Source: Miltoncostaea sp963762825
GTDB taxonomy: Bacteria; Actinomycetota; Thermoleophilia; Miltoncostaeales; Miltoncostaeaceae
DNA: 64,000 nt
Assembly: GCA_963762825.1 (NCBI GenBank)
Contig: CAVXLZ010000002.1
Span: forward strand, 620,001-684,000
Direction: 5' to 3'
Shown here: positions 49,899 through 58,599 of the stretch, piece after piece
Layout of the letters: each line of letters starts with the position of its first letter
How positions within the stretch are numbered: the first letter of the stretch is position 1
The notes under the pieces: model-generated
The model's input: only the letters and a program-made list of their open reading frames with translations
The model's database searches: none
What the model was told of the DNA's origin: nothing
Position numbers and translations under genes: made by a program

Positions 49899-50834
49899 AT
49901 GCACGACCCCACCCGTCGTCTGTGCCACGCCGCGCACCCGGTCGTCGCCCTCCTGGCGGCCCTGTTCCTCGCCGCTGTCGTGGCCGCGGGCGGGTGCGGG
50001 TCGGGCGCAGAGGGGGATGCCGGGCGGCCGAGGATCGTCGTCACGACGACGGTCCTCGGCTCGGTGGTCGAGGGTCTGGTGGGCGACGCCGCAGAGGTCG
50101 TCGTGCTGATGCCCAACGGCGCCGATCCACACGACTTCCAGCCCTCGGCCCGCGATGCGGCCACGCTGGGCGATGCCGATCTCGTGGTGGAGAACGGCCT
50201 GGGGCTCGAGGAGGGCCTCCGGGACGCGATCTCCGCTGCCCGCGACGGTGGCGTGAGGGTCTTCTCGGCGACCGACCACGTCAGGTTGCGCAAACTCGGG
50301 AAAGCGGACGAGCACGGCTCCGAGGACCCGCACATCTGGATGGATCCGATCGCGATGCGCGACGTCGTCGAGGCGCTCGCGGTGATCCTCCGACGCGACC
50401 TCGGCCTCGATCTGACCAAGCGCGCCTCCGGGCTCACCCGACGGCTCGAGGCGCTCGACGCCGAGATCCGCCAGACCCTGTCGGCGATCCCCTCAGACCG
50501 TCGCCGACTGGTCACGGGCCACGAGTCGATGGGCTACTTCGCCGATCGCTATCGCTTCACCCTGGTCGGCGCGCTGATCCCGTCGTCGAGCTCGCAGGCA
50601 CAGGTGTCGGCCGCGAACCTCGCCGACGTGCGCGCCCTGGTCGAGCGCGAGGGCGTGCCCGCCATCTTCGACGAGGCCGGCACCCCGGCGGGCGTGGCCG
50701 ACGCGATCGGCGATCAGACCGGCGCCGAGGTCGTGGAGATCGCGTCGCACAGGCTTCCCGGCGACGGCTCCTACCTCACCTTCATGCGCGATGTGGCCGC
50801 GGCGGTGCGTGACGGTCTCGCGGCGCGGAGCTGA
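49899..50834 (+). CDS. znuA: Zinc/manganese ABC transporter binding lipoprotein
   Basis: A 311-residue lipoprotein (cluster A-1 substrate-binding protein). The signal peptide ends in the lipobox VAAGGC near 33. Metal-binding residues lie in NGADPHDFQPS (His near 76), DPHIWMDP (His near 147), TGHESMGYFADRY (His near 207) and a late FDEAGTPAGV (Asp/Glu near 260). The family imports Zn or Mn; zinc is favoured here because two Fur-family genes follow. ATG 49899 has GGAGGAG upstream. It is the first gene of znuABC. Confidence 0.88.
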   Translation: MHDPTRRLCHAAHPVVALLAALFLAAVVAAGGCGSGAEGDAGRPRIVVTTTVLGSVVEGLVGDAAEVVVLMPNGADPHDFQPSARDAATLGDADLVVENGLGLEEGLRDAISAARDGGVRVFSATDHVRLRKLGKADEHGSEDPHIWMDPIAMRDVVEALAVILRRDLGLDLTKRASGLTRRLEALDAEIRQTLSAIPSDRRRLVTGHESMGYFADRYRFTLVGALIPSSSSQAQVSAANLADVRALVEREGVPAIFDEAGTPAGVADAIGDQTGAEVVEIASHRLPGDGSYLTFMRDVAAAVRDGLAARS

Positions 50835-50842
50835 GACGGCAC

Positions 50843-51682
50843 ATGGGCCCGCTCCTCGATCCGTTCCTCGACAACGAGTTCATGATGCGGGCCCTGGTGG
50901 CGGGGTGCCTCGTCGCCCTGACGTCGGCGATCGTCGGGACCTTCGTCGTTCTGCGGGGGCTGGCGTTCATCGGAGACGCCCTCGCCCACGGAGTGCTGCC
51001 GGGCATCGCCGGCGCGGTCATCCTGGGCCTGCCGGGGATCCTCGGCGCGCTCGTCGGCGCCGCGGTGATGATCGGCGGGGTGGACCTGGTGAGGCGGCGA
51101 TCGCGGCTGTCCGGAGACACGGCAATCGGCCTGCTCTTCGTCGGCATGCTCGCCCTCGGTGTCGTGATCGTCTCGCGCTCGGATTCCTTCACGGGCGACC
51201 TGACGCGGATCCTCTTCGGCGAGGTGCTCGGCATCTCCTGGAGCGACATCGGCATCCAGGCCGTCGCCACCGCGCTGGTGGGCCTTGTCGCCGCGCTCTG
51301 CTCCCGGCCCTTCCTGATGCTCTCGTTCGATCCCGGCCAGACCCGGGTGGCCGGTTTTCGCGTGGGCCTCTACGAGTGGCTGATGCTCGGGACCGTCGCC
51401 CTGACGGTGGTGGTCTCGTTCCAGACCGTCGGGACGCTGCTCGTGTTCGGGATGCTGGTGGCTCCGCCGGCGACCGCAGCGCTCGTGGCCCGTCGCATCG
51501 GCGCGATGATGGCCGGGGCCGCCGTTATCGGCGTCCTCAGCGTGGCCCTCGGTCTGCTGATCTCCTTCCACTACGACCTGGCCGCGGGCGCGTCGATCGT
51601 GCTGGTGGAGGTCGTCGCCTTCTTCGTCGCGCTGACGATCCGCACCATCGCCCACCCCGCCGCGCACCCGGCGGCGGCGTGA
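50843..51682 (+). CDS. znuB: Zinc/manganese ABC transporter permease
   Basis: A 279-residue ABC-3 family permease with about eight membrane segments (RALVAGCLVALTSAIVGTFV, the GDALAHGVLPGIAGA motif near 48, and GTLLVFGMLVAPPATAALVA near 205). It follows znuA after 8 bases and overlaps znuC (GTGA). Confidence 0.9.
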   Translation: MGPLLDPFLDNEFMMRALVAGCLVALTSAIVGTFVVLRGLAFIGDALAHGVLPGIAGAVILGLPGILGALVGAAVMIGGVDLVRRRSRLSGDTAIGLLFVGMLALGVVIVSRSDSFTGDLTRILFGEVLGISWSDIGIQAVATALVGLVAALCSRPFLMLSFDPGQTRVAGFRVGLYEWLMLGTVALTVVVSFQTVGTLLVFGMLVAPPATAALVARRIGAMMAGAAVIGVLSVALGLLISFHYDLAAGASIVLVEVVAFFVALTIRTIAHPAAHPAAA

Positions 51683-52461
51683 GCACCGCGCCCGCGGTCG
51701 CGGCCGATGACCTCGCGGTGGGCTACGACGGACGGCCCGTGGTGGCGGGGATCGACCTCGAACTGGAGGCCGGCGGAACGCTCGTCGTGCTGGGCACCAA
51801 CGGCTCGGGTAAGTCGACCCTGGTCAAGACGCTCGTCGGGCTGATCGACCCGGTGCGAGGGTCGGTCCGCGTCCTCGGCGACCGCCCCGGCGCCCATCCG
51901 CGCAGAGTGGCCTACCTCGGCCAGGTCCGGGCCTCCGGTTTCGCGCTGCCCATCCGCGCGCGCGACGTGGTGGCGATGGGCCGCTTCGCCGAACGCCGCC
52001 TGCTCGGCCGCATCACCCGCGCCGATCGGGTGCTCGTGGACGAGAGCATGGATCGGATGGGCACCGCCTCGCTGGCCGATGAGCCGCTCGCCGAGTTGTC
52101 GGGGGGGCAACGCCAGAGGATCCACATCGCCCAGGCCCTCGCATGGCGGGCCGACCTGCTCGTGCTCGACGAGCCGACCTCGGGGCTGGACGTGGCCGGG
52201 CGCGGCCTGCTGCTCGAAGCGCTCGCCGAGGAGCGTGCGCGTGGCGTGGCGGTGATCATGTGCACGCACGACATCCGCGATGCCGCGGCGGCCGACCGGG
52301 CCCTTCTGCTCGCGGGTCGCGTCGTGGCCGCGGGCACGCCGGCGCAGACGCTGACCCGGGAGGCGTTGATGGAGACCTTCGGCCTCGTGCTCGGCGAGCT
52401 TCCGGGGGGAGGCGAGCTGGTGATGGACCCGGTGCACCGCCACGACCACGACCACGGCTGA
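51679..52461 (+). CDS. znuC: Zinc/manganese ABC transporter ATPase, His-rich tail
   Basis: A 260-residue ABC ATPase. Walker A GTNGSGKST near 42, Q-loop AYLGQVR, signature LSGGQRQR near 140, Walker B LLVLDEPTSG. The C-terminus ends in HRHDHDHG, a metal-binding tail not needed for ATPase function. GTG 51679 overlaps the permease stop. Confidence 0.9.
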   Translation: MSTAPAVAADDLAVGYDGRPVVAGIDLELEAGGTLVVLGTNGSGKSTLVKTLVGLIDPVRGSVRVLGDRPGAHPRRVAYLGQVRASGFALPIRARDVVAMGRFAERRLLGRITRADRVLVDESMDRMGTASLADEPLAELSGGQRQRIHIAQALAWRADLLVLDEPTSGLDVAGRGLLLEALAEERARGVAVIMCTHDIRDAAAADRALLLAGRVVAAGTPAQTLTREALMETFGLVLGELPGGGELVMDPVHRHDHDHG

Positions 52462-52499
52462 TCGGCGGTGAGGTCCGAGGCCGCCGTCATGATGGGGGG

Positions 52500-52679
52500 A
52501 TGCTGAGATCACCGATCATCCTCGCGCTGGCCGGCCGTGCTGCCCGGCGGCGGCTCCGCCGGCTCGGCGGCACCGAGACCCTCGCGTGGGCGGTGCGGGT
52601 CCCGCTGGTCACCCTCGTCGTGACCGCAGCCCTCGCTCCCCTCCTCGCGGGTCGTGGTGGAGGCCGCAGGCCCCACTGA
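52500..52679 (+). CDS. Small membrane protein, 59 aa, unknown
   Basis: A 59-residue frame starting at ATG 52500, preceded by a run of G. The N-terminal half is basic and amphipathic (RSPIILALAGRAARRRLRRLGG) and the second half holds one membrane segment (WAVRVPLVTLVVTAALAPLLAG). It fills the space between znuC and the convergent Fur gene. I do not recognise it and it may be a chance frame, though the charge and hydrophobic pattern look natural. Confidence 0.45.
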   Translation: MLRSPIILALAGRAARRRLRRLGGTETLAWAVRVPLVTLVVTAALAPLLAGRGGGRRPH

Positions 52680-52771
52680 GCTTCAGGGGCTCGGACGAGT
52701 CCCTGCCGCGGCGGCGGCGTACAGTGGAGGTGATGGCTCCCACTGCGATCGCCACGAGGATCTCGTCGGGA

Positions 52772-53188
52772 TCACGCGCGGCAGCTGGCGCAGATCCCGT
52801 GCACGGTGACGTCGTGCCCCAGCACCAGGAAGCCCCTGCGAGCTGCTTGATCGGCGGCCCATCCGGCGACGTCGCACTCGGAGACCTCGGCCACCGCACC
52901 GCACGACGTGCACACCAGATGATGGTGATGGCCGTTGCCACAGAGGCGGTAGACCACCTCGCCCCCCGGGCGCGCGATCGCGTCGACCGCTCCGCTGTCG
53001 ACCAGAAGGGCCACGGTTCGCTCGGCGGTGCGCTCGCCGAGGCCGGGAAGGCGGCGACGGCCGCGTGCCAGGAGCACCGCGAGGGGCAGACCGTCCCCGG
53101 CATCGCCGAGCGCATCCAGTATCGCCTCGCGCTGCGGGGTTCGCCGCAGCCCGCCGGCGCTCAGGCGGCGCCAGACGACCTCGGTCAT
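52772..53188 (-). CDS. Fur-family regulator, probably zinc or iron responsive
   Basis: A 138-residue Fur-type repressor. The winged-helix part carries RRTPQREAILDAL, the metal-sensing part HHHHLVCTSCG and a C-terminal CASC pair, the structural zinc site. It binds DNA when loaded with metal. ATG 53188 has GGGAG five bases upstream; an alternative ATG 53200 is only nine bases after a TATCAT box. It is divergent from a second Fur gene and follows the znuABC genes, so Zur is a plausible identity. Confidence 0.85.
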   Translation of the reverse strand: MTEVVWRRLSAGGLRRTPQREAILDALGDAGDGLPLAVLLARGRRRLPGLGERTAERTVALLVDSGAVDAIARPGGEVVYRLCGNGHHHHLVCTSCGAVAEVSECDVAGWAADQAARRGFLVLGHDVTVHGICASCRA

Positions 53189-53226
53189 CGATGCTCCCAT
53201 CGCGGCCGAATGATACGCCGGTCTCA

Positions 53227-53259
53227 GAGAGCCTGTTCCAGGATGAACCGCGGCCGGCC
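53227..53259 (+). repeat. Dispersed repeat, copy 3
   Basis: GAGAGCCTGTTCCAGGATGA followed by ACCGCGGCCGGCC. It fills the space between the two divergent Fur genes and abuts the start of the second. Confidence 0.55.
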
Positions 53260-53745
53260 GTGGCTGTGACGCGCGCTCACAGCCACCACGGCGACGACCA
53301 GCGCGAGGCGACCGCCGCCTGGGCGACCCACGCCGCCGGCCGGGTCGCCCAGGCGGGCCACCGCGCCGGGGGCGCCCGGACGGCGGTCATCGAGTCCCTC
53401 GCCGGCCAGGGCTGCTGCCGCTCGGCTCAGGAGATCTTCGACCAGCTGCGCAGCGACGGACGGCGGGTGGGAATCGCCAGCGTCTACCGGGTTCTCGATC
53501 TGCTCGTCAGCCTGGGGCTGGTGCAGCGGCTCGATCTGGGCGGGGGGATCTCCCGCTACGAACCCGCCCTTCCGGGAGGCGAGCACCACCACCACCTGGT
53601 CTGCGTCGACTGCGGCGAGGTCCACCCATTCGCGGACCCACGCCTGGAGCACGCGCTCGACCAGACCGCGGCGGCGTCGGATTTCACCGTGGAGGGCCAC
53701 GATGTGGTCCTGCGGGGCCGATGCCCGGACTGCCGGGCGGCATGA
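53260..53745 (+). CDS. Second Fur-family regulator
   Basis: A 161-residue Fur-type protein: AVIESLAGQGCCRSAQEIFDQLR, IASVYRVLDLLVSLGLVQRL (recognition helix), GEHHHHLVCVDCG and RCPDC for zinc. GTG 53260 or 53266 is the only sensible start, because the dispersed repeat lies directly before it. It differs clearly in sequence from the divergent Fur gene, so the two likely sense different metals. Its stop overlaps the CtaG start (ATGA), an odd pairing that may tie copper/iron needs of cytochrome oxidase to metal control. Confidence 0.84.
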   Translation: MAVTRAHSHHGDDQREATAAWATHAAGRVAQAGHRAGGARTAVIESLAGQGCCRSAQEIFDQLRSDGRRVGIASVYRVLDLLVSLGLVQRLDLGGGISRYEPALPGGEHHHHLVCVDCGEVHPFADPRLEHALDQTAAASDFTVEGHDVVLRGRCPDCRAA

Positions 53746-54788
53746 CGAACGACCTCTCGCGCGAGCCTGAGTGTGGCAGCATCGGGGGCGTGCGACGCCC
53801 ACTCAACCTCATGGCGGTGGCCGCCTTCATCGCCCTCGCGATCGCGCTGAGCGCCCTCGGTGGCGGTGGCGCCTTCCGCACCGGCCACCACGGGCCCTCG
53901 GCCACCGCCTCCACCGACCTCGGATCGCTCTGGGCGATCCCGCCGGTGGAGGTCTCGGCGCTCCTGGTGCTGGCCGCGCTCTACGCCGTCCGGGTCCGGG
54001 CCGTCGGGGGGGTCTCAGGGCTTCGGCAGCTCAGCTTCCACAGCGGCGTGGCGGTGATCCTGATCGCTGTGTGCTCGCCTCTGGGCGGCGTCGCCCAGCA
54101 GGGCCTGCTGACCGCCCACATGCTGCAGCACACCATGATCGGAGCGGTCGCGCCCCTTCTGATGCTGCTCGGCGCCCCACGCTCCTTTCTCACCCAGGTG
54201 CTCGCATCGCGCACGCGAAATGTGCTCGCACGGATCCAGCACCCGGTCGTCGCCTTCCCGGTATGGACGCTCAGCACGGTGGTCTGGCTGCTGCCCGACA
54301 TCCATCACGCCGTCCTCGAGAACGGGGCTCTCTGGATCATCCAGCAGACCTCGTTCCTCCTCGTCGGGCTCCTGCTGTGGGGGCCGATCGTGGAGTCGCT
54401 TCCGGCTCCGGCCTGGTTCAACACCGGCCTGAAGAGCGGGTACATGGTGGGCGTGTGGTTCGTGGGGCTCTCGATCGCCAACGTCTACTGGTTCTCGGGC
54501 ACCGCCTTCTACTCGTCGCACGCGCAGGCGGCCGTGGCGTGGGGGCTCGAGCCCCTCGAGGACCAGGCCAACTCGGGAACGGTGATGATGGTCCTGCACT
54601 GCCTGCTCGCCTTCGGCGCCATCACGATCCTCTTCTTCCGCCAGGCCCGCGAGGGCGAGCTGCGCCAGCGGATGCTCGAGGCGGGAATCGACCCGGCGAG
54701 CGTCGCCGAGGCCACTCGGGCCGGCACCGGTCAGGCGCTGGCCCGCCTGCACGGCGTGTCGCCCCGCACCCGTGCGGGGATCGACTGA
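53742..54788 (+). CDS. Cytochrome c oxidase assembly protein (CtaG family)
   Basis: A 348-residue membrane protein with seven or more segments of the caa3-type CtaG_Cox family. Signature residues include QLSFHSGVAVILIAVCSPL, TAHMLQHTMIGAVAPLLMLLG and LPDIHHAVLEN, rich in conserved His. It helps insert copper into cytochrome oxidase. ATG 53742 overlaps the Fur stop; a later GTG (53790) is possible. The gene ends inside a long terminator hairpin. Confidence 0.86.
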   Translation: MTNDLSREPECGSIGGVRRPLNLMAVAAFIALAIALSALGGGGAFRTGHHGPSATASTDLGSLWAIPPVEVSALLVLAALYAVRVRAVGGVSGLRQLSFHSGVAVILIAVCSPLGGVAQQGLLTAHMLQHTMIGAVAPLLMLLGAPRSFLTQVLASRTRNVLARIQHPVVAFPVWTLSTVVWLLPDIHHAVLENGALWIIQQTSFLLVGLLLWGPIVESLPAPAWFNTGLKSGYMVGVWFVGLSIANVYWFSGTAFYSSHAQAAVAWGLEPLEDQANSGTVMMVLHCLLAFGAITILFFRQAREGELRQRMLEAGIDPASVAEATRAGTGQALARLHGVSPRTRAGID

Positions 54789-54807
54789 ACCAGCCGATCC
54801 CCGCACG
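54771..54807. terminator. Bidirectional terminator hairpin
   Basis: A perfect 13-bp stem: CGTGCGGGGATCG (54771-54783) with CGATCCCCGCACG (54795-54807), loop of 11 bases containing the CtaG stop codon. It lies between two convergent genes. No U-run follows on either strand, typical of very GC-rich organisms. Confidence 0.65.
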
Positions 54808-54824
54808 CAGGGGTGCACGAGGTT

Positions 54825-55493
54825 CTACGCCAGGAAGGGGGTGACCGCCGCGGTCGCCTCCGCCGCGGTCAGCACGTCGGGAAGCGAGGGGTTCGGCACC
54901 AGGGTGCCGTCGGCTCCCAGCGACTTCAGGGTGGTGAGGTGCTGGGCCTCGTTCGCGCCGATCTGGGCCGCGACCTTCTTCAGGCCGTTGTCCTTGAGAG
55001 CCGGGATCGCGCCCATGTACGCCCCGACGAACGCCGTCTCCAGCGCGGTGCCGGTGGTGGCGATGCTCATGGCCGAACCGAAGGTGCCATCGGGATAGGT
55101 GAACGTGAGATCCCTCGGCGCCTCGGAACCGAGGACCTTGGCCAGGGCGTCGTAGTGGTCCTGCTCGTTCTGCTTCGCCGCGACCATGTAGGCGAGGACA
55201 TCGGCCTTGAAGAAGCCGCTGTCGATCCCCTGGCCGTAGAAGTCGATCGCCAGCAGCTCGGCGGTCGCCGCCAGCTTGGCGATGGCGACGTCGTCGATCG
55301 GCTCTGCCGTGGGCGTCGTGGCGGCCGCGGTGGTCGCGGCGGTGTTCGTGTCGCTTCCACAGGCCGCGGCGGCGATGGCAACGCCACCGACGGCCAGCAC
55401 GAGGCCGCCCTTGGCTCCGCGGCTGAGGAACTGGGCGCGGTTGGTCGGCACCGGGCGATCCTCCTCGAGGTTGATGTTCGTGTTCTCGCTCAT
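54825..55493 (-). CDS. Exported ferritin-like protein A (lipoprotein)
   Basis: A 222-residue protein with an export signal (NRAQFLSRGAKGGLVLAVGG) and a lipobox AAAC near 44. A low-complexity Thr/Ala linker follows. The ferritin-like helical bundle from about 65 has the two-iron pattern: E in ATAELLAIDFY, ExxH as EQDH, E in ALETAFVGAY, ExxH as EAQH. A role in iron storage or oxidation outside the membrane is inferred. The gene starts inside the stop of its tandem copy (ATGA) and is about two-thirds identical to it. Confidence 0.8.
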   Translation of the reverse strand: MSENTNINLEEDRPVPTNRAQFLSRGAKGGLVLAVGGVAIAAAACGSDTNTAATTAAATTPTAEPIDDVAIAKLAATAELLAIDFYGQGIDSGFFKADVLAYMVAAKQNEQDHYDALAKVLGSEAPRDLTFTYPDGTFGSAMSIATTGTALETAFVGAYMGAIPALKDNGLKKVAAQIGANEAQHLTTLKSLGADGTLVPNPSLPDVLTAAEATAAVTPFLA

Positions 55494-56080
55494 GCGAGGA
55501 ACGGGGTCACGGCGGCCGTCGCCTGCTTGGCGGTGAGGCTGTCCGGGAAGGACGGGTTCGGCACCAGCTTGCCGCCGGCGTCGAGCCGCTTGAACGTGGT
55601 GAGGTGCTGGGCCTCGTTGGCGCCGACCTGGCCGGCGACGGCCTTGAGGTCGTTGCTCTTGAGGGCCTCGACGGCACCGAGGTAGGCGCCGACGAAGGCG
55701 GTCTCGAGGGCCACGCCGGTCGCGGCGATGCTCTTCGCGAGCGCGAAGGTGCCCGCCGGATACGTGAACTTCACGCCCTTCGGCGCGGCGGGGCCGAGAA
55801 CGTCGGCGAGCGCGTCGTAGTGGTCCCGCTCGTTCTGTCGTGCCGCCTCCATGTAGGCGAGCACGTCCGCCTCGAAGAAGCCGGTCTTGATCGCGCGCCC
55901 GTAGACGTCGATGGCGAGCAGCTCGGCGGTCGCCGCCAGCTTGGCGATGGCGACGTCACCGCTCGCCTGGCCGAGGGCGGGTCCGGCGGCGACGCCGATC
56001 AGACTCCCCCCGGCGACGAGCGCGAGCCCGCCCTTCATGCCGAGGGAGAGGAACTCCCCGCGGCTGGTTTCCATCGTCAT
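55490..56080 (-). CDS. Exported ferritin-like protein B
   Basis: A 196-residue protein. The signal has SRGEFLSLGMKGGLALVAGG and probably ends at ALGQA near 36, so this copy is secreted without a lipobox. The mature part is a ferritin-like bundle with the same iron ligands (AELLAIDVYG, ERDH, LETAFVGAY, EAQH). ATG 56080 has GGAGG eight bases upstream. It is divergent from the tatA gene, which may export it. Confidence 0.8.
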   Translation of the reverse strand: MTMETSRGEFLSLGMKGGLALVAGGSLIGVAAGPALGQASGDVAIAKLAATAELLAIDVYGRAIKTGFFEADVLAYMEAARQNERDHYDALADVLGPAAPKGVKFTYPAGTFALAKSIAATGVALETAFVGAYLGAVEALKSNDLKAVAGQVGANEAQHLTTFKRLDAGGKLVPNPSFPDSLTAKQATAAVTPFLA

Positions 56081-56287
56081 GCCGTGCACCTCCATGCTGA
56101 GATCGGGTTTCGCGTTCCTTACGGGCGCCGATCGGGCATGGATCACACGCCCGGATCGTCAGGGTCCCGCGCCGGAGGTCCGCGACGGTACGAGTGATCC
56201 GGTCCGGGGTCGCAGGCGTATCGGAGAGTGGCCCAGCAGTCCCCGGGGTGCCCATGCACCCAGACCCACCGACAGGAGGATCACCCG

Positions 56288-56554
56288 ATGTTCGACATCT
56301 CGCCCGTCCAGATCATGATCGTGCTCGCGATCGCGCTGCTCATCTTCGGCCCCAAGCGCCTTCCCGAGCTCGGCCGCAATCTCGGCGCCGGTATCCGCGA
56401 CTTCAAGGGCGGCATCACCGGCGAGCCGGTCGCGACTCCCGTGAGCCACAGCGTGGCCCCCGAGCCGATGCCCGGTGCCGCGCGTCCCGTCGTGGACGCC
56501 CCCGCGCCCGCCCCGGTGGATGCGGAGTCGCCGCGGACCTCGGCCGCGGCCTAG
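56288..56554 (+). CDS. tatA: Twin-arginine translocase subunit TatA
   Basis: An 88-residue protein: N-terminal membrane helix ISPVQIMIVLAIALLIFG, then the amphipathic GPKRLPELGRNLGAGIRDFKGG motif, then an Ala/Pro-rich tail. ATG 56288 follows AGGAGG. TatA forms the pore of the Tat pathway. TatC follows 22 bases later. Confidence 0.92.
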   Translation: MFDISPVQIMIVLAIALLIFGPKRLPELGRNLGAGIRDFKGGITGEPVATPVSHSVAPEPMPGAARPVVDAPAPAPVDAESPRTSAAA

Positions 56555-56576
56555 TGCCCGCAGACGGGAGCCCGAC

Positions 56577-57356
56577 ATGGCAGTGACCCTCGGCGTCGGG
56601 CCGCGCCGTGCGCGGTCCGACGACCGCCTCCACCTCACCGAGCACCTCGACGAGCTGCGCAGGCGCCTCATCGTCAGCGCGCTCGCGCTGGTGGTCGCTT
56701 TCGCGGGCATGTACGCGATGCACGAGTCGCTGATCGCGTTCCTCACGTGGCCGCTGCCCAGCGACCACGGCCAGCTGATCACGCTGTCGCCGACCGAGCC
56801 CTTCTTCACCACCCTGAAGGTCTCGTTCTGGGCCGCGATCATCGTGGCGCTGCCCGTCTGGCTCTATCAGGCGTACGCCTTCATCATCCCCGCGGTCGCC
56901 GACCAGTCGCGGCGGGTGATGCTGGCGATCGTCTCCGGCGTCGCCGGGCTCTTCCTGGCGGGTGTGGCCTTCGGCTACGCCGTCGTCCTGCCGGTCGCCC
57001 TCGACTTCCTCACCGGATTCGGCGGCGACACCTTCAACGCCCAGCTGCGGGCAGGCGAGTACTTCGGCTTCGCGACGAGCATGCTGCTGGCCTCGGGGCT
57101 GCTCTTCGAGGTGCCGGTCGCGATGACCGCCCTCGCCCGCATCGGGCGTCGCGAGCGCGGAGCTCTATCGCACAGCAGTGGAGGGTCGCGCTCGTCGGCA
57201 TCGCCGCCATCGCCGCCATCCTGCCCGGGCGGCGACCCGATCAGCATGCTCCTGCTGATGCTCCCGCAGTTCGTGCTCTACGGCGTCGGCATCGCCCTCT
57301 CGGCGAGGTTCGGCCAGCCGCCCCTCTGGAGGCGCGAGGAGCTCGACCACACCTGA
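56577..57356 (+). CDS. tatC: Twin-arginine translocase subunit TatC, with internal frame scramble
   Basis: A 259-residue frame with TatC features: HLTEHLDELRRRL at the start, SPTEPFFTTLKVSFWAAIIVALPV, YQAYAFIIPAV, and a C-terminal ISMLLLMLPQFVLYGVGIAL. Residues about 190-218 read as low-complexity Ser/Arg/Pro. In the two other frames that same DNA gives GVASAELYR and then QQWRVALVGIAAIAAILPG, the expected TatC sequence. Three extra single bases (near 57144, 57172 and 57227) would explain it and add up to a full codon, so the overall frame survives. Sequence error is the likely cause. Confidence 0.85.
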   Translation: MAVTLGVGPRRARSDDRLHLTEHLDELRRRLIVSALALVVAFAGMYAMHESLIAFLTWPLPSDHGQLITLSPTEPFFTTLKVSFWAAIIVALPVWLYQAYAFIIPAVADQSRRVMLAIVSGVAGLFLAGVAFGYAVVLPVALDFLTGFGGDTFNAQLRAGEYFGFATSMLLASGLLFEVPVAMTALARIGRRERGALSHSSGGSRSSASPPSPPSCPGGDPISMLLLMLPQFVLYGVGIALSARFGQPPLWRREELDHT

Positions 57357-57399
57357 CACTCGGCCCCGTCCCGGGCGCACGCGCCGGGCGCCGGGATGG

Positions 57400-57405
57400 C
57401 AGACT
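57400..57405 (+). promoter_or_regulatory. Leaderless -10-like box CAGACT before the aldo/keto reductase
   Basis: CAGACT, seven bases, then ATG 57413. The first base departs from TAnnnT, but the spacing fits the other leaderless promoters of the window. Confidence 0.35.
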
Positions 57406-57412
57406 GGCGCGC

Positions 57413-58553
57413 ATGACCGACATCGGACACGTGGCGCTCGGCGCCTGGAGCGGCGGGCGGTTCATGCACTTCGGCGAGGAGATCGACGAGGATCGCTTCG
57501 TCGCGCTCATCCGGCCCGGTGACGACATCGACACCCTGATCACCGCCGACGTCTACGGCTCCGGCGCGTGCGACACGCTCGTGGGGCGCGCGCTCGAGGG
57601 CCTGGCGCGCGACACGTACGCGCTGATCGGCGCGGTCGGGCACGACTTCTACGACGGGCGAGCGCCAGGGCTCCAAGGGCTTCCCGCGCTTCAGCGAACC
57701 CGGCCCTGCGCGGCCCCGACGGCTACGCCGACTACCTGCGCGCGCCACCGAGCGCAGCCTCGAGCGGTGCGGCACCGACCACTTCGACCTGCTGATGCTG
57801 CACAACCCGGATCGCATCGGCTACTCGTCGCGAGGTCGTCTGGGAGGCCATGGCCGGCCTGCGCGAGCGAGGGCCTCGCCGGCAGCGATCGGCGTGGCCC
57901 CCGGACCGGCGAACGGCTTCACGCTCGACCTGATCGGCTGCCTCGAGCGCTACGGCGACCTGATCGACTGGGCGATGATCATCCTCAGCCCCTTCGAGCC
58001 CTGGCCCGCCCGTCTGGTGCTTGCCCGCTCTCGACGCGCAGCAAGGTGCGCACCATCGCGCGGGTCGTCGACTACGGCGGCGTCTTCCACGGCGACGTGC
58101 CCGACGAGGGCCGGCTCGCGCGCCCACGACCACCGCTCCTTCCGCCCCGACGGGCTGGGTGCAGGCACGGACGCGACCGCCTCGAGAAGCTGCGCCCGAT
58201 CGCCGAGGCCCACGGCCTCAGCTCGCTCCAGCTCGCCTGCCAGTGGACGCTCGCCCACCCCTCGGTGGAGTGCGTGGTGCCCACGCTCGTCCAGGAGCCC
58301 AGGCCCACGCGCGCGCCCGGTGGAGGACAAGCGGGCCGACCTGGCCGCCGTGCCGGCCGAGATCCTCCTGACGATGGACGAGATCGCGGCGATCGAGGAG
58401 ATCGGCGAGAACGCCGGCTGCATGGCGCTGAAGGGCGGCACGCCGGCGCACGAGGGCGACGAGCGGCCGACTCCTGGCCGCTGACCGACGACCTGCGCAC
58501 CGTGGCCGAGCGCTGGAGCATCGTGCCCGAGAAGGGACCTCGTGAAGCTCTGA
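57413..58553 (+). pseudogene. Aldo/keto reductase, many frame breaks
   Basis: The first 80 codons (TDIGHVALGAWSGGRFMHFG, TADVYGSGACDTLVGRALEG) and pieces in all three frames downstream (HFDLLMLHNPDRIGYSS, GPANGFTLDLIGCLERYG, DYGGVFHGDVPDEG, LSSLQLACQWTLAHPSVE, GCMALKGGTPAHEGDERP) form one aldo/keto reductase of about 380 residues ending at TGA 58551-58553. At least ten one- or two-base indels interrupt it from about 57660 to 58545. It reduces carbonyls with NADPH when intact. Either a decaying gene or a poorly determined stretch of sequence. Confidence 0.75.
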
Positions 58554-58599
58554 CCCGTACGGTGGGCGATGGAGCGACCGATCGACGAAAGGGCGGGGC

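Noticed and set aside
52720..52735. TACAGT followed by seven bases and ATG at 52733, like a leaderless start
   Set aside because: The frame that follows runs antisense over the Fur gene and has no domain. The match may be chance or mark an antisense transcript.
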